DNA of 64,000 nt, from assembly GCA_028689585.1 (NCBI GenBank), contig JAQVCW010000003.1, positions 1-64,000 on the forward strand. Direction: 5' to 3'. Position 1 is the first letter of the stretch. Each line of letters begins with the position of its first letter. Source of the stretch: Lachnospiraceae bacterium. Its GTDB lineage: Bacteria; Bacillota; Clostridia; Lachnospirales; Lachnospiraceae. The position numbers were made by a program, and so were the translations under genes. Positions 32,253 through 39,719 of this stretch are shown here, in pieces. The notes beneath the pieces are model-generated. The model did not search any database. It was not told where the DNA came from and saw only the letters and a list, made by a program, of their open reading frames with translations.

Positions 32253-33818
32253 ATGGCAGAACAATTTTTAATGGCAATTGATGCCGGAACCGGCAGCGTC
32301 CGGGCCGTCCTGTTTGATCCGGATGGAAATCAGACCGGCTGCGTTTCCCGGGAATGGGAGCACAAAGAGGATCCCCGCTATCCCGGCAGTATGGACTTTG
32401 ACTGGGTACATAACTGGGAGCTGGCCTGCGAATGCATCCGCGGTGTCATCGCCCAGACCGGCATCGCGCCGGAACAGATCCGGGCGGTTTCCACCACCTG
32501 CATGAGAGAAGGCATTGTCCTTTATGACAAAGATGGCCGTGAGATCTGGGCCTGTGCGAATGTGGATGCCCGCAGTGACGATGAAGTAGGACGTCTGATC
32601 CGTCAGAATCCGGAACTGGAAAAAGAAATTTATCTTCAGAGCGGGCAGACCTATGCCCTGGGCGCTCTTCCAAGGCTTTTATGGGTAAAAGACAAAATGC
32701 CTGAGATATATGAAAAGACCGCCGTTCTCGGCATGTTCAATGACTGGCTGATTAAAAAGCTCACCGGTGTGGAAGCCATCGAGCCCAGCAACGGTTCCAC
32801 CACCGGAATCTTTGATCTGCGCAGCCGCCGTTGGGATGCTTCTATCGCCCGCAAATGCGGACTGAGAGATGATCTCTTTCCTCCTGTGATGGAATGCGGC
32901 GAGATCATCGCCAACGTAAATGAAAAGGGTGCCTCCGATACAGGACTGGCTGTAGGAACTCCTGTGGTCGTAGGCGGCGGTGACTGTCAGCTTGGCACCA
33001 TCGGTGTGGGCGCTACCCAGCCCGGACAGGCAGCCGTATTCGGCGGAAGCTTCTGGCAATACGAATTTAATACAGACAGCGGCGCCACCGATCTCGGCTG
33101 CCGGGTTCGTGTCAACTGCCATGCGGTTCCCGGTGTCTGGCAGTATGAGGCGCTGGCCTTCAAACCCGGCCTTGTGATGCGCTGGTTCCGTGATGGTTTC
33201 TGCCAGAAGGAACTGGAAGAAAGCCTGCAGACCGGTGAAGATCCCTATAATCTCATGAATCGGGAAGCCGAAAAGATTCCTGCAGGCTGCTACGGCATGA
33301 TGTGCACTTTCAGTGATATCATGAACTTCATCTGCTGGAAACATGCCGCTCCCACCTTTACGAATTTTGAACTGGATCCGGCTAAATTCAACCGTTATAC
33401 TTTCTACCGCGCTATTTTAGAAAATACGGCCATGCTGGTAAAGGGCCACATGGAACTGGTCCGGGAAGCTACCGGAAATATGCCTTCTGAAATCATTTTT
33501 GCCGGAGGCGCTGCCAAGAGTCCTCTCTGGTCTCAGATCCTGGCCGACGTTCTGGGAATGCCGGTAAAGGTGCCTGCAGTCAAGGAAGCTACTGCCCTGG
33601 GAGCCGCTATTCTTGCCGGTTACGGCACCGGTCTCTATAAGAGCATCGAAGAGGGTGCAAAACGCACCGTGAAATGGGATCAGGTATTTACCCCCGATCT
33701 GAAAAATCACGAAGTATATGATCAGCTCTATCCAACCTGGCGCAAACTGTATGCCGCTCAGTTGGAGCTTGTAAACGAAGGAATTACAAAACCAATGTGG
33801 ATTGCACCAGGATTATAA
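32253..33818 (+). CDS. lsrK: LsrK: autoinducer-2 kinase
   Basis: A 521-residue FGGY-family kinase that phosphorylates AI-2 (DPD) on C5, trapping it in the cell and making the LsrR ligand. The N-terminal phosphate loop is MAIDAGTGSVRAVLFD; later marks are STTCMREGIVLYD, WACANVDARSDDEV, the adenosine segment FAGGAAKSPLWSQILADVLG and EATALGAAILAGYG. The ATG at 32253 follows AAGGAG by nine bases. An ATG ten codons earlier arises within the family B leader hairpin and is less likely. It follows lsrR by 99 bases and is followed by the cupin gene after 22 bases. Confidence 0.93.
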   Translation: MAEQFLMAIDAGTGSVRAVLFDPDGNQTGCVSREWEHKEDPRYPGSMDFDWVHNWELACECIRGVIAQTGIAPEQIRAVSTTCMREGIVLYDKDGREIWACANVDARSDDEVGRLIRQNPELEKEIYLQSGQTYALGALPRLLWVKDKMPEIYEKTAVLGMFNDWLIKKLTGVEAIEPSNGSTTGIFDLRSRRWDASIARKCGLRDDLFPPVMECGEIIANVNEKGASDTGLAVGTPVVVGGGDCQLGTIGVGATQPGQAAVFGGSFWQYEFNTDSGATDLGCRVRVNCHAVPGVWQYEALAFKPGLVMRWFRDGFCQKELEESLQTGEDPYNLMNREAEKIPAGCYGMMCTFSDIMNFICWKHAAPTFTNFELDPAKFNRYTFYRAILENTAMLVKGHMELVREATGNMPSEIIFAGGAAKSPLWSQILADVLGMPVKVPAVKEATALGAAILAGYGTGLYKSIEEGAKRTVKWDQVFTPDLKNHEVYDQLYPTWRKLYAAQLELVNEGITKPMWIAPGL

Positions 33819-33840
33819 TGGTGAGAAGGGAGAAAAAATT

Positions 33841-34191
33841 ATGTATATTATTGATGAAAAAGACAGGGAGTACCGCTTTAAAGACAGCGGCCCAAAATAT
33901 TTGATGAAAGGCCCCCGCATGAATTTTGCCATTGTCCAGTTCATGCCCGGACAGGATTTTGCAGCCCATTATCACAATATTATGGAGGAAAACTTCTATA
34001 TTCTGGAAGGTGAGATTGATATTGTAGTGGATGGTACGGTCAATCACCTCTATCCCGGCCAGATGATCCATATCGAACCGGGTGAGATACACTACTGTAA
34101 AAACAACTACGATAAACCCATTAAAATGATCTCCACACTGGCTCCGTTCCAGGAAGTGGATAAGGTAAATGTAGAGAATTATACTTATTGA
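33841..34191 (+). CDS. Cupin-domain protein of the lsr locus (candidate LsrG replacement)
   Basis: A 116-residue single-domain cupin. Motif 1 is complete (PGQDFAAHYHNIMEENFYILEG: two His, Glu), and motif 2 is PGQMIHIEPGEIHY with its His, so a metal centre should form. It lies 22 bases after lsrK with its own GGGAG site and is followed by a strong terminator, so it belongs to the lsrRK transcript. E. coli lsr loci have lsrG, an isomerase from an unrelated family, which rearranges phospho-AI-2 before LsrF acts. No lsrG is present here, so isomerase or phospho-AI-2 handling by this cupin is a reasonable inference. Confidence 0.85.
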   Translation: MYIIDEKDREYRFKDSGPKYLMKGPRMNFAIVQFMPGQDFAAHYHNIMEENFYILEGEIDIVVDGTVNHLYPGQMIHIEPGEIHYCKNNYDKPIKMISTLAPFQEVDKVNVENYTY

Positions 34192-34205
34192 TTCCGCATC
34201 AAAAT

Positions 34206-34273
34206 GGGAAGCTGTTCTTTTGGTCCATCCATCGTTTCACTGTGGATGAGCCAAAAGAACAGCTTCCCTTTTT
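34206..34273. terminator. Terminator of the lsrR-lsrK-cupin transcript
   Basis: GGGAAGCTGTTCTTTTGG pairs perfectly with its complement ending at 34268, followed by TTTTT on the plus strand. The convergent ZIP gene ends 52 bases further on and has a weaker A/T tract on its side, so it may serve both. Confidence 0.88.
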
Positions 34274-34325
34274 AATGGAACCGGCCTGATTTTCAGCCAG
34301 ACCGGCACGGCTCTCATTTTCTGTT

Positions 34326-35108
34326 TTATCCCAATGCCACGTCCAATGCCATCATCAGCGTAAAACCAACTGCAAATAACACCGTTCCCAGATTAGAATG
34401 TTTTCCCTCGGACATCTCCGGTATCAGCTCTTCTACCACCACATACATCATGGCCCCTGCCGCAAAGCTCAGCAGATAAGGCAGCACCGGAATAATCAGT
34501 CCCGCCGCCAGAATAGTCAGTACCGCACTGATGGGTTCTACTATCCCGGAAAGAATTCCGTACAAAAAAGACTTCCCCTTACTGCTCCCGGCAGAGTGGA
34601 TGGGCATCGACACGATCGCTCCCTCCGGGAAATTCTGAATGGCAATGCCAATTGCCAGCACCATGGCTCCGGCGAAGGTAATCTGGGCATTTCCGGACAT
34701 CCATCCGGCAAACACCACTCCCACCGCCATTCCTTCCGGAATATTATGCAGTGTCACCGCCAGGACCATCATCGTGTTTTTCTGCAGGTGGCTTTTCGGC
34801 CCCTCCGCCTCATCTGAATTTATATGCAGATGGGGAATTACATGATCCAAAAGCAGTAAAAACAGAATGCCGATCCAGAAGCCCACCACCGCCGGAACAA
34901 AAGACCATTTTCCCATGGTTTCCGACTGTTCAATCGCCGGGATCAGCAGACTCCAGATCGAAGCCGCCACCATCACTCCCGCCGCAAATCCCGTCAGTCC
35001 TTTCTGTACCAGTTCGTTCATGGATTTCCGCATGAAAAACACGCAGGCTGCTCCCAGCGTGGTACCCAAAAACGGGATCAGCAGTCCTTTCATTACATCT
35101 AACGTCAC
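34326..35108 (-). CDS. ZIP-family divalent metal transporter
   Basis: A 260-residue, eight-helix ZIP (GufA/ZupT-like) importer of zinc or iron. The metal path is visible in VTLHNIPEGMAVGVVFAGW (helix IV) and AIQNFPEGAIVSMPIHSAG (helix V), with AAGAMMYVVVEELIPE further on. A His/Asp-containing loop (HVIPHLHINSDEAEG) between helices III and IV may bind metal. The start is a GTG at 35108, eight bases after AAGGAGG; the ATG fifteen codons upstream overlaps no ribosome site. It has its own promoter and neighbours the feo operon, so it may share metal control, but no GTTAG-N6-CTAAC site is visible at its promoter. Confidence 0.88.
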   Translation of the reverse strand: MTLDVMKGLLIPFLGTTLGAACVFFMRKSMNELVQKGLTGFAAGVMVAASIWSLLIPAIEQSETMGKWSFVPAVVGFWIGILFLLLLDHVIPHLHINSDEAEGPKSHLQKNTMMVLAVTLHNIPEGMAVGVVFAGWMSGNAQITFAGAMVLAIGIAIQNFPEGAIVSMPIHSAGSSKGKSFLYGILSGIVEPISAVLTILAAGLIIPVLPYLLSFAAGAMMYVVVEELIPEMSEGKHSNLGTVLFAVGFTLMMALDVALG

Positions 35109-35188
35109 AATCAAATCCTCCTTACCATCGTGAAGCTGCCTTGGCAGGTTCACAGACTCTTATATTTCATTGTACTCTCATGCAGCTT

Positions 35189-35218
35189 ACTATAGCACAG
35201 GCGGAGAGCAGGACGCAA
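35189..35218 (-). promoter_or_regulatory. Probable promoter of the ZIP gene
   Basis: -35 TTGCGT (35218-35213), 18-bp spacer, -10 TATAGT (35194-35189), on the minus strand, about 80 bases upstream of the GTG start. The -35 match is moderate. Confidence 0.5.
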
Positions 35219-35258
35219 CAAAAACTGTATTGACACACGGCTTTGACATTACAGCTCC

Positions 35259-35306
35259 GCCTTGAAATGAGGACGCTTTCCGGGTGGCTGCCCCAGGTAT
35301 ACCGCA
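35259..35306. repeat. Half copy of palindromic repeat family A
   Basis: GCCTTGAAATGAGGACGCTT, then TCCGGGTGGCTGCCCCAGGT and ATACCGCA, matches the left arm and loop of the copy at 10424 with one change; the closing arm is missing. It lies in the 305-bp gap between the ZIP and Fur-like genes, which otherwise holds an AGCGCCTC/GAGGCGCT long-range inverted repeat (35317-35390) and no gene. Confidence 0.8.
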
Positions 35307-35413
35307 ATGTTAAAAAGCGCCTCCGCAAGGATGAAATATCCCAATACATAAATTAATATGCAGGAAATACTTATTCTTTCTGAGGCGCTCTCGTTACAGT
35401 TTATTTTTTTATG

Positions 35414-35833
35414 CTATGTTTTTGTTATCACATTTTTTACTTTCTTGCCGCTTCGGTATCCGCAGGCGGTAAGCCCGTTCTGGATAATCTGGCTCCAGTT
35501 TTTCTCAGAGAGTTTCATCACCGTATCATCCTCAAACTCAATGGTGCATGCACATTTTGTTTCTTTTTCTTCTTCACATGCGATCTGATAGGTATTTTTT
35601 CTGCTGATGGCGCCGATTTCTTCCAGGGTATTGATCATACGGTATACTGTCGCTGAACCGATATTTTTGTCCTGCCTGGCTGCTTTATAGTAGATTTCTT
35701 TGCAGCAGGTACAGTCCTCTTCCAGGATAATATCCAAAATCATCTGCCTTTGTTTCGTGATCCGGCAGCCCCGATCTCTCAATTTCTGAATTATGCTTGC
35801 CTGTTTTTTTGCTTTTTCGAGATCCTGAAGCAT
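35414..35833 (-). CDS. Fur-family regulator lacking the usual histidine-rich metal motif
   Basis: A 139-residue Fur-like protein. The winged-helix part is clear (RGCRITKQRQMILDIILEED, then IGSATVYRMINTLEEIGAISR). The dimer domain is unusual. The normal HHHDH and CxxC motifs are absent, and the equivalent region reads CEEEKETKCACTIEFEDD; extra cysteines occur earlier (DCTCCKEIYY). Metal sensing may therefore differ or be thiol-based. The ATG at 35833 follows GGAGGAGTAGAA; upstream in-frame sequence belongs to a family B leader hairpin. It is the last gene of feoA-feoA-feoB-Cys peptide-fur, so it is a candidate regulator of that operon and of the shared palindrome. Confidence 0.85.
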   Translation of the reverse strand: MLQDLEKAKKQASIIQKLRDRGCRITKQRQMILDIILEEDCTCCKEIYYKAARQDKNIGSATVYRMINTLEEIGAISRKNTYQIACEEEKETKCACTIEFEDDTVMKLSEKNWSQIIQNGLTACGYRSGKKVKNVITKT

Positions 35834-35852
35834 TTCTACTCCTCCTGCATGG

Positions 35853-35890
35853 AACATCAGTCCATTTGCCCCTGACAAATGGGCTGATAT
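35853..35890 (-). repeat. Leader hairpin family B, copy 3 (before the Fur-like gene)
   Basis: Short form: ATATCAGCCCATTTG, a TCAGGGG loop, CAAATGGACTGATGTT, in the mRNA sense, ending 19 bases before the ATG. The internal bulge seen in other copies is absent, making a nearly continuous stem. Confidence 0.75.
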
Positions 35891-35899
35891 CATCTTTAA

Positions 35900-36037
35900 T
35901 CAGTGGCAATGTCCGCCGCAGTTCTTGCAGTCACCGCCGCACTGCAGTGATTTTCCATTCTTTTTATCCTTTATCATGCTGCGTACAGCCAGTGTAAGAG
36001 CACCAAGCACGATTGCACCTACGATTACTGTTCCCAT
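35900..36037 (-). CDS. FeoB-associated Cys-rich membrane peptide
   Basis: A 45-residue peptide: MGTVIVGAIVLGALTLAVRS forms one membrane helix, followed by a basic stretch and the metal-binding tail CGGDCKNCGGHCH. This is the FeoB-associated Cys-rich protein family, thought to act like FeoC or to hand iron on at the membrane. The start follows GGGAGGTAGTGAT. It lies 22 bases after feoB and before the Fur-like gene in the same direction. Confidence 0.9.
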   Translation of the reverse strand: MGTVIVGAIVLGALTLAVRSMIKDKKNGKSLQCGGDCKNCGGHCH

Positions 36038-36059
36038 ATCACTACCTCCCGACACAATT

Positions 36060-38465
36060 CTATTTTGCAAATGCTTTCTTTTTTAGGTCTACTTTCAAGG
36101 TCTTGCTTTCTTTGTAAGGACGGAACAGCAGATAAATAAATCCGATGATCAGGAGAATTGCGATGATGGTTCCCACTCCAAATGCCCCGCCGGTTAAAAT
36201 GCTGCCGATCTGGAAAACACAAAGTGCCACTACATATGCCAGCACGGTCTGATATCCAATGGCAAACCAGAACCATTTTGCGTTGTTCATCTCTCTCTTG
36301 ATTGCGCCCATTGCTGCAAAGCAGGGAGCACACAGCAGGTTAAATACCAGGAAGGAGTAGGCTGCAACTGCGGTCATACTGCCTGCCAGTTGTCCCCAGA
36401 TCTCGTTTCCATTTTCTGCCACTTCTGCAAATCCAAACAAAATACCAAAGGTACCTACTACATTTTCCTTTGCGATCAGACCGGTAACGGCCGCCACGGA
36501 CATCTTCCAGTCTCCCCAGCCTAGCGGTGAGAAAATTGGTGCGATAAGGCCTCCGATGGATGCCAGAATACTGTCATTGAGCTGCTCTGCTTCCAGCATT
36601 CCGAAGGATCCGTCTGCCCAGCCAAAGCTCATCAGGAACCAGAGTACGATGGTTGATAACAGAATAATTGTACCAGCTTTTTTGATAAATGACCAGCCAC
36701 GTTCCCACATGCTTCTGAGAACGTTCATAACGGTCGGCATATGATACGCCGGAAGTTCCATTACAAATGGTGCAGGATCGCCTGCAAACATCTTTGTTTT
36801 CTTTAAGATAATACCAGAGCAGATAATTGCTGCAATTCCTACGAAGTAAGCGCTGGGTGCCACCCACCATGCTCCGTTGAACAGTGCGCCTGTGATCAAT
36901 GCGATGATCGGAAGCTTTGCACCGCAGGGAATGAAAGTTGTAGTCATAATTGTCATTTTACGGTCTCTGTCATTTTCAATCGTTCTGGAAGCCATAATCC
37001 CCGGAACACCGCAGCCGGTACCGATCAGCATGGGAATAAAGGATTTTCCGGAAAGACCGAATTTACGGAAAATACGATCCATGATAAATGCCACGCGCGC
37101 CATATATCCGCAAGCCTCCAGGAATGCGAGGAAGATGAACAGAACCAGCATCTGCGGAACAAAACCAAGTACAGCGCCCACACCGGCAATAATGCCATCC
37201 AGAATCAGACCTTTCAGCCAGCCTGCACAGTTCACTGCATCCAAACCGCTTTCCACCAGTACCGGTACGCCGGGAACCCATATTCCGTAATCAGCAGGAT
37301 CCGGTTCTCCGGCATCCAGCAGAGTCTGCGCTTCCTGCGTCACTGTACTGCTCAGAGTGACGGTTTCTGTTACATTGCCATCACCATCTACAATATCCAC
37401 TGTGGTCTGGCCTTCTTCTGAAGCTGCTGTGATCTGATCTGCACGATCATAATTTTCAGCACTTTCTTCATAGGATGAAGTGCCGATGCCAAACAGATGC
37501 CATCCATCACCAAACACGCCATCATTCGCCCAGTCTGTAGCCCAGGTTCCCACTGTGGATACAGAAATAAAGTATACCAGAAACATCACTGCTGCAAAAA
37601 TCGGAAGTGCCAGCCAGCGGTTGGTCACGATATGATCAATCTTATCGGATGTGGTCAGCTTCTTCTGTCTGTTCTTTGTGCAGCACTCCCCAATAATGGA
37701 GGAAATGTACAGATACCGTTCATTAGTAATAATGCTTTCCGTATCATCGTCCATCTTTGCTTCCAGTGCGTTTATTTCACCGGAAACATTTGGAACTGAA
37801 TTCATCTGATCTGTGATCTTATCATCTTTTTCCAGAAGCTTGATCGCAAAGAACCGTTTCTGTTCTTCCTTTACCTCTGAGCCCAGTTTATTTTCCACAT
37901 CCCGGATGACTTTTTCCACATCCGGAGCAAATTCATGCACCGGCACACTGATTTTCTTCTTCTGTGCCAGCTTCACTGCCTTTTTGGCAGCTTCTCCGAT
38001 GCCGGTGCCCTTCAGTGCGGAAATCTCTACCACTTCACAGCCCAGCTTCTTTGCCAGCTTGTCTATATGTATCTTGTCACCGGTCTTTTCCAGTACATCG
38101 ATCATGTTGATCGCCATGATAACCGGAATTCCCAGTTCCATGATCTGAGTGGACAGATACAGGTTACGTTCTATATTTGTTCCATCAATGATATTAATAA
38201 TAGCATCCGGTCTTTCATTGATCAGATAATTTCTGGCTACCACTTCCTCCAGTGTATACGGTGAAAGAGAATAGATACCCGGAAGATCCATGATGGTCAC
38301 TTCTCCGGCCTCAGCGATACTATAGGCTTTTTTCAGCTTTCCTTCCTTTTTTTCTACCGTAACTCCGGGCCAGTTTCCCACGAACTGATTGGAACCGGTC
38401 AGGGCATTAAACAATGTGGTCTTACCACAGTTCGGATTACCCGCTAATGCAATTTTAATCGACAT
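36060..38465 (-). CDS. feoB: FeoB ferrous iron transporter
   Basis: An 801-residue Fe2+ uptake protein. The N-terminal G domain has GNPNCGKTT (G1), DLPGIYSL (G3), AINMIDVL (G4) and SALKGTG (G5). The membrane gate domains contain GTGCGVPGIMASRTI and TTFIPCGAKLPIIALI. Between the first helix (~residue 295) and the first gate there is an insertion of about 100 acidic residues (YEESAENYDRAD..., VDIVDGDGNVTETVTLSS) predicted outside the cell, larger than in E. coli FeoB. The start follows AAGGAGCAATATT. The operon is feoA-feoA-feoB-Cys peptide-Fur-like, with a palindromic operator at its promoter. The 300-base leader before feoB is repetitive and A/G-rich. Confidence 0.95.
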   Translation of the reverse strand: MSIKIALAGNPNCGKTTLFNALTGSNQFVGNWPGVTVEKKEGKLKKAYSIAEAGEVTIMDLPGIYSLSPYTLEEVVARNYLINERPDAIINIIDGTNIERNLYLSTQIMELGIPVIMAINMIDVLEKTGDKIHIDKLAKKLGCEVVEISALKGTGIGEAAKKAVKLAQKKKISVPVHEFAPDVEKVIRDVENKLGSEVKEEQKRFFAIKLLEKDDKITDQMNSVPNVSGEINALEAKMDDDTESIITNERYLYISSIIGECCTKNRQKKLTTSDKIDHIVTNRWLALPIFAAVMFLVYFISVSTVGTWATDWANDGVFGDGWHLFGIGTSSYEESAENYDRADQITAASEEGQTTVDIVDGDGNVTETVTLSSTVTQEAQTLLDAGEPDPADYGIWVPGVPVLVESGLDAVNCAGWLKGLILDGIIAGVGAVLGFVPQMLVLFIFLAFLEACGYMARVAFIMDRIFRKFGLSGKSFIPMLIGTGCGVPGIMASRTIENDRDRKMTIMTTTFIPCGAKLPIIALITGALFNGAWWVAPSAYFVGIAAIICSGIILKKTKMFAGDPAPFVMELPAYHMPTVMNVLRSMWERGWSFIKKAGTIILLSTIVLWFLMSFGWADGSFGMLEAEQLNDSILASIGGLIAPIFSPLGWGDWKMSVAAVTGLIAKENVVGTFGILFGFAEVAENGNEIWGQLAGSMTAVAAYSFLVFNLLCAPCFAAMGAIKREMNNAKWFWFAIGYQTVLAYVVALCVFQIGSILTGGAFGVGTIIAILLIIGFIYLLFRPYKESKTLKVDLKKKAFAK

Positions 38466-38489
38466 AATATTGCTCCTTTTCGTTTTTCT

Positions 38490-38740
38490 GCTCTTAATGT
38501 TTTGCTTTTCTTATTGTTTTACTTCTCTTGTTGTTTTACTGCTTTTATTGTTTTACTGCTTTTATTGTTTTGTTTCTCTTGTTATTTCACTTCTCTTATT
38601 TCTATTTTTCTCTTCTTATTTATGTTTTTCCATTCTTATTTATGTTCTTTTATTCTCATTTACGTTCTTTTATTCTTATTTATGTTCTTTCATTCTTATT
38701 TATGTTTTCCACTGCTCATTTATATTTGTCATTGCTAACT
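38490..38740. repeat. A/G-rich tandem repeats between feoA and feoB
   Basis: On the minus strand a degenerate ~18-base unit (AGAACATAAATAAGAATA-like) is repeated about seven times at 38590-38720, then grades into AAACAATAAAAGCAG-like 15-base units up to the feoB ribosome site. No protein frame is convincing. It looks like an unstructured, purine-rich mRNA segment. Confidence 0.75.
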
Positions 38741-38767
38741 ATAGGGTAAAAAAAATTGCTCTTTTCA

Positions 38768-38989
38768 TCATTCAATTTCAATCATTTCCGCATCCGCTTT
38801 CCGCAGCGACAGTTCATATCCTCTGACCGTAACTTCCACCGGATCTCCCAGCGGCGCCACTTTCCGCACAAATACATCCACACCCCTGGTAATTCCCATG
38901 TCCATAATTCTTCGTTTTACCGGGCCTTCACCGTTCAGTCTTTTTACTTTCACAGTTTTTCCGCAGCCAACTTCCTTTAATGTTTTCAT
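38768..38989 (-). CDS. feoA: FeoA-family protein (second)
   Basis: A 73-residue SH3-fold protein: MKTLKEVGCGKTVKVKRLNGEGPVKRRIMDMGITRGVDVFVRKVAPLGDPVEVTVRGYELSLR has the complete FeoA pattern with MDMGITRG and DPVEV. It supports FeoB, probably by binding it in the cytosol. The start follows AGAGGAGCGTTTT. It lies 71 bases after the first feoA and about 300 before feoB; the gap to feoB is filled by tandem repeats. Confidence 0.93.
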   Translation of the reverse strand: MKTLKEVGCGKTVKVKRLNGEGPVKRRIMDMGITRGVDVFVRKVAPLGDPVEVTVRGYELSLRKADAEMIEIE

Positions 38990-39060
38990 AAAACGCTCCT
39001 CTTCTTCACTTTCAGAGTTTTTTCTCCGCTCTGTTTTTAGTCTTATGGTCCAGGCTCTTT

Positions 39061-39273
39061 CTACACTATGATCTTATTTGCCATGTCTTTGCCTATCGCC
39101 ACTCTTGAATCCTTCACATTGACAATCAGGTTGCCCCCGATTTCAGAAACCACGGTTACAGTTCCCCCGGTGACAAATCCAAGATTTTCCAGAAATTTTC
39201 TGGTTTCTTCTTTTCCGCCAACCTTCTTGATCACACTACTTTCCCCAGCATTCGCCATGGATAACGGCATCAT
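39061..39273 (-). CDS. feoA: FeoA-family protein (first)
   Basis: A 70-residue FeoA (MMPLSMANAGESSVIKKVGG...). ENLGFVTGGTVTVVSEIGGNLIVNVKDSRVAIGKDMANKI matches the FeoA subtype common as the first of two copies in Clostridia, shorter and without the DPVEV string. It is the first gene of the feo operon, about 80 bases downstream of the promoter. Why two FeoA forms are kept is not known; heteromeric regulation of FeoB is one idea. Confidence 0.9.
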   Translation of the reverse strand: MMPLSMANAGESSVIKKVGGKEETRKFLENLGFVTGGTVTVVSEIGGNLIVNVKDSRVAIGKDMANKIIV

Positions 39274-39348
39274 ATCATCCTCTTTCTTCCTAAGATATCG
39301 TTTAGATTGGTCATTACATTATTGATACTTTTTTTCATTTCTTTCGAT

Positions 39349-39366
39349 AGTTAGTATACTCTAACG
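39349..39366. promoter_or_regulatory. Operator-like palindrome GTTAG-N6-CTAAC (site 2)
   Basis: AGTTAG-TATACT-CTAACG covers the -10 box of the feo promoter. Arms and spacing equal those at 24872-24891. Confidence 0.75.
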
Positions 39367-39381
39367 TTCATTAGCTGTCAA
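39353..39381 (-). promoter_or_regulatory. Promoter of the feo operon
   Basis: -35 TTGACA (39381-39376), 17-bp spacer, -10 TATACT (39358-39353), on the minus strand; a near-consensus promoter. A repressor on the overlapping palindrome would occlude the -10 box. Confidence 0.85.
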
Positions 39382-39411
39382 GTACCTATTTGCTTTTTTC
39401 CAAATTTTTTA

Positions 39412-39710
39412 TTATCATTCACGGCGGATGCGGGAGGCCTGCCAGGGCATCTGACCGTCCGGCACAGGGAAAGACCGCAGCCGCACATTTGCAGGAGTCC
39501 TAAGCATCTTGCTCTCTGGAATGCGGCGATGGAATAAGAGGGCATTTGTCTGAGCCTGTGGCGAGTTAGGCCCTCTTATTCCTGTCTGAGCAGCATTTCA
39601 GAGAGCATAGATGCTCTTGGACTCCGAAACAGTGCTGCGCGGTCTTTCCCTGTGCCGGACGGTCAGATGCCCTGGCAGGTATGTCGCGGTAAATTGGCCG
39701 TGAATGATAA
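39412..39710 (+). repeat. Nested-palindrome structured element, copy 1
   Basis: The outermost arms are TTATCATTCACGGC and its exact complement (39412-39425, 39697-39710). Inside is a perfect 41-bp inverted repeat (39438-39478 with 39639-39679). Then come AGCATCT/AGATGCT, GCTCTCTG/CAGAGAGC and a 13-bp GGAATAAGAGGGC stem that closes on a loop containing CATTTGTCTGAGCC and GGCGAGTTA. Loop and junction motifs recur in copy 2 (61887-62163) in the same orientation, while the stems differ by paired changes. It lies between the HTH gene and the feo promoter. I found no protein frame. Confidence 0.85.
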
Positions 39711-39719
39711 CAATCACTT

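Noticed and set aside
38733..38750. A CTAACT half site upstream of feoB
   Set aside because: No matching AGTTAG arm at six-base spacing and no promoter there.
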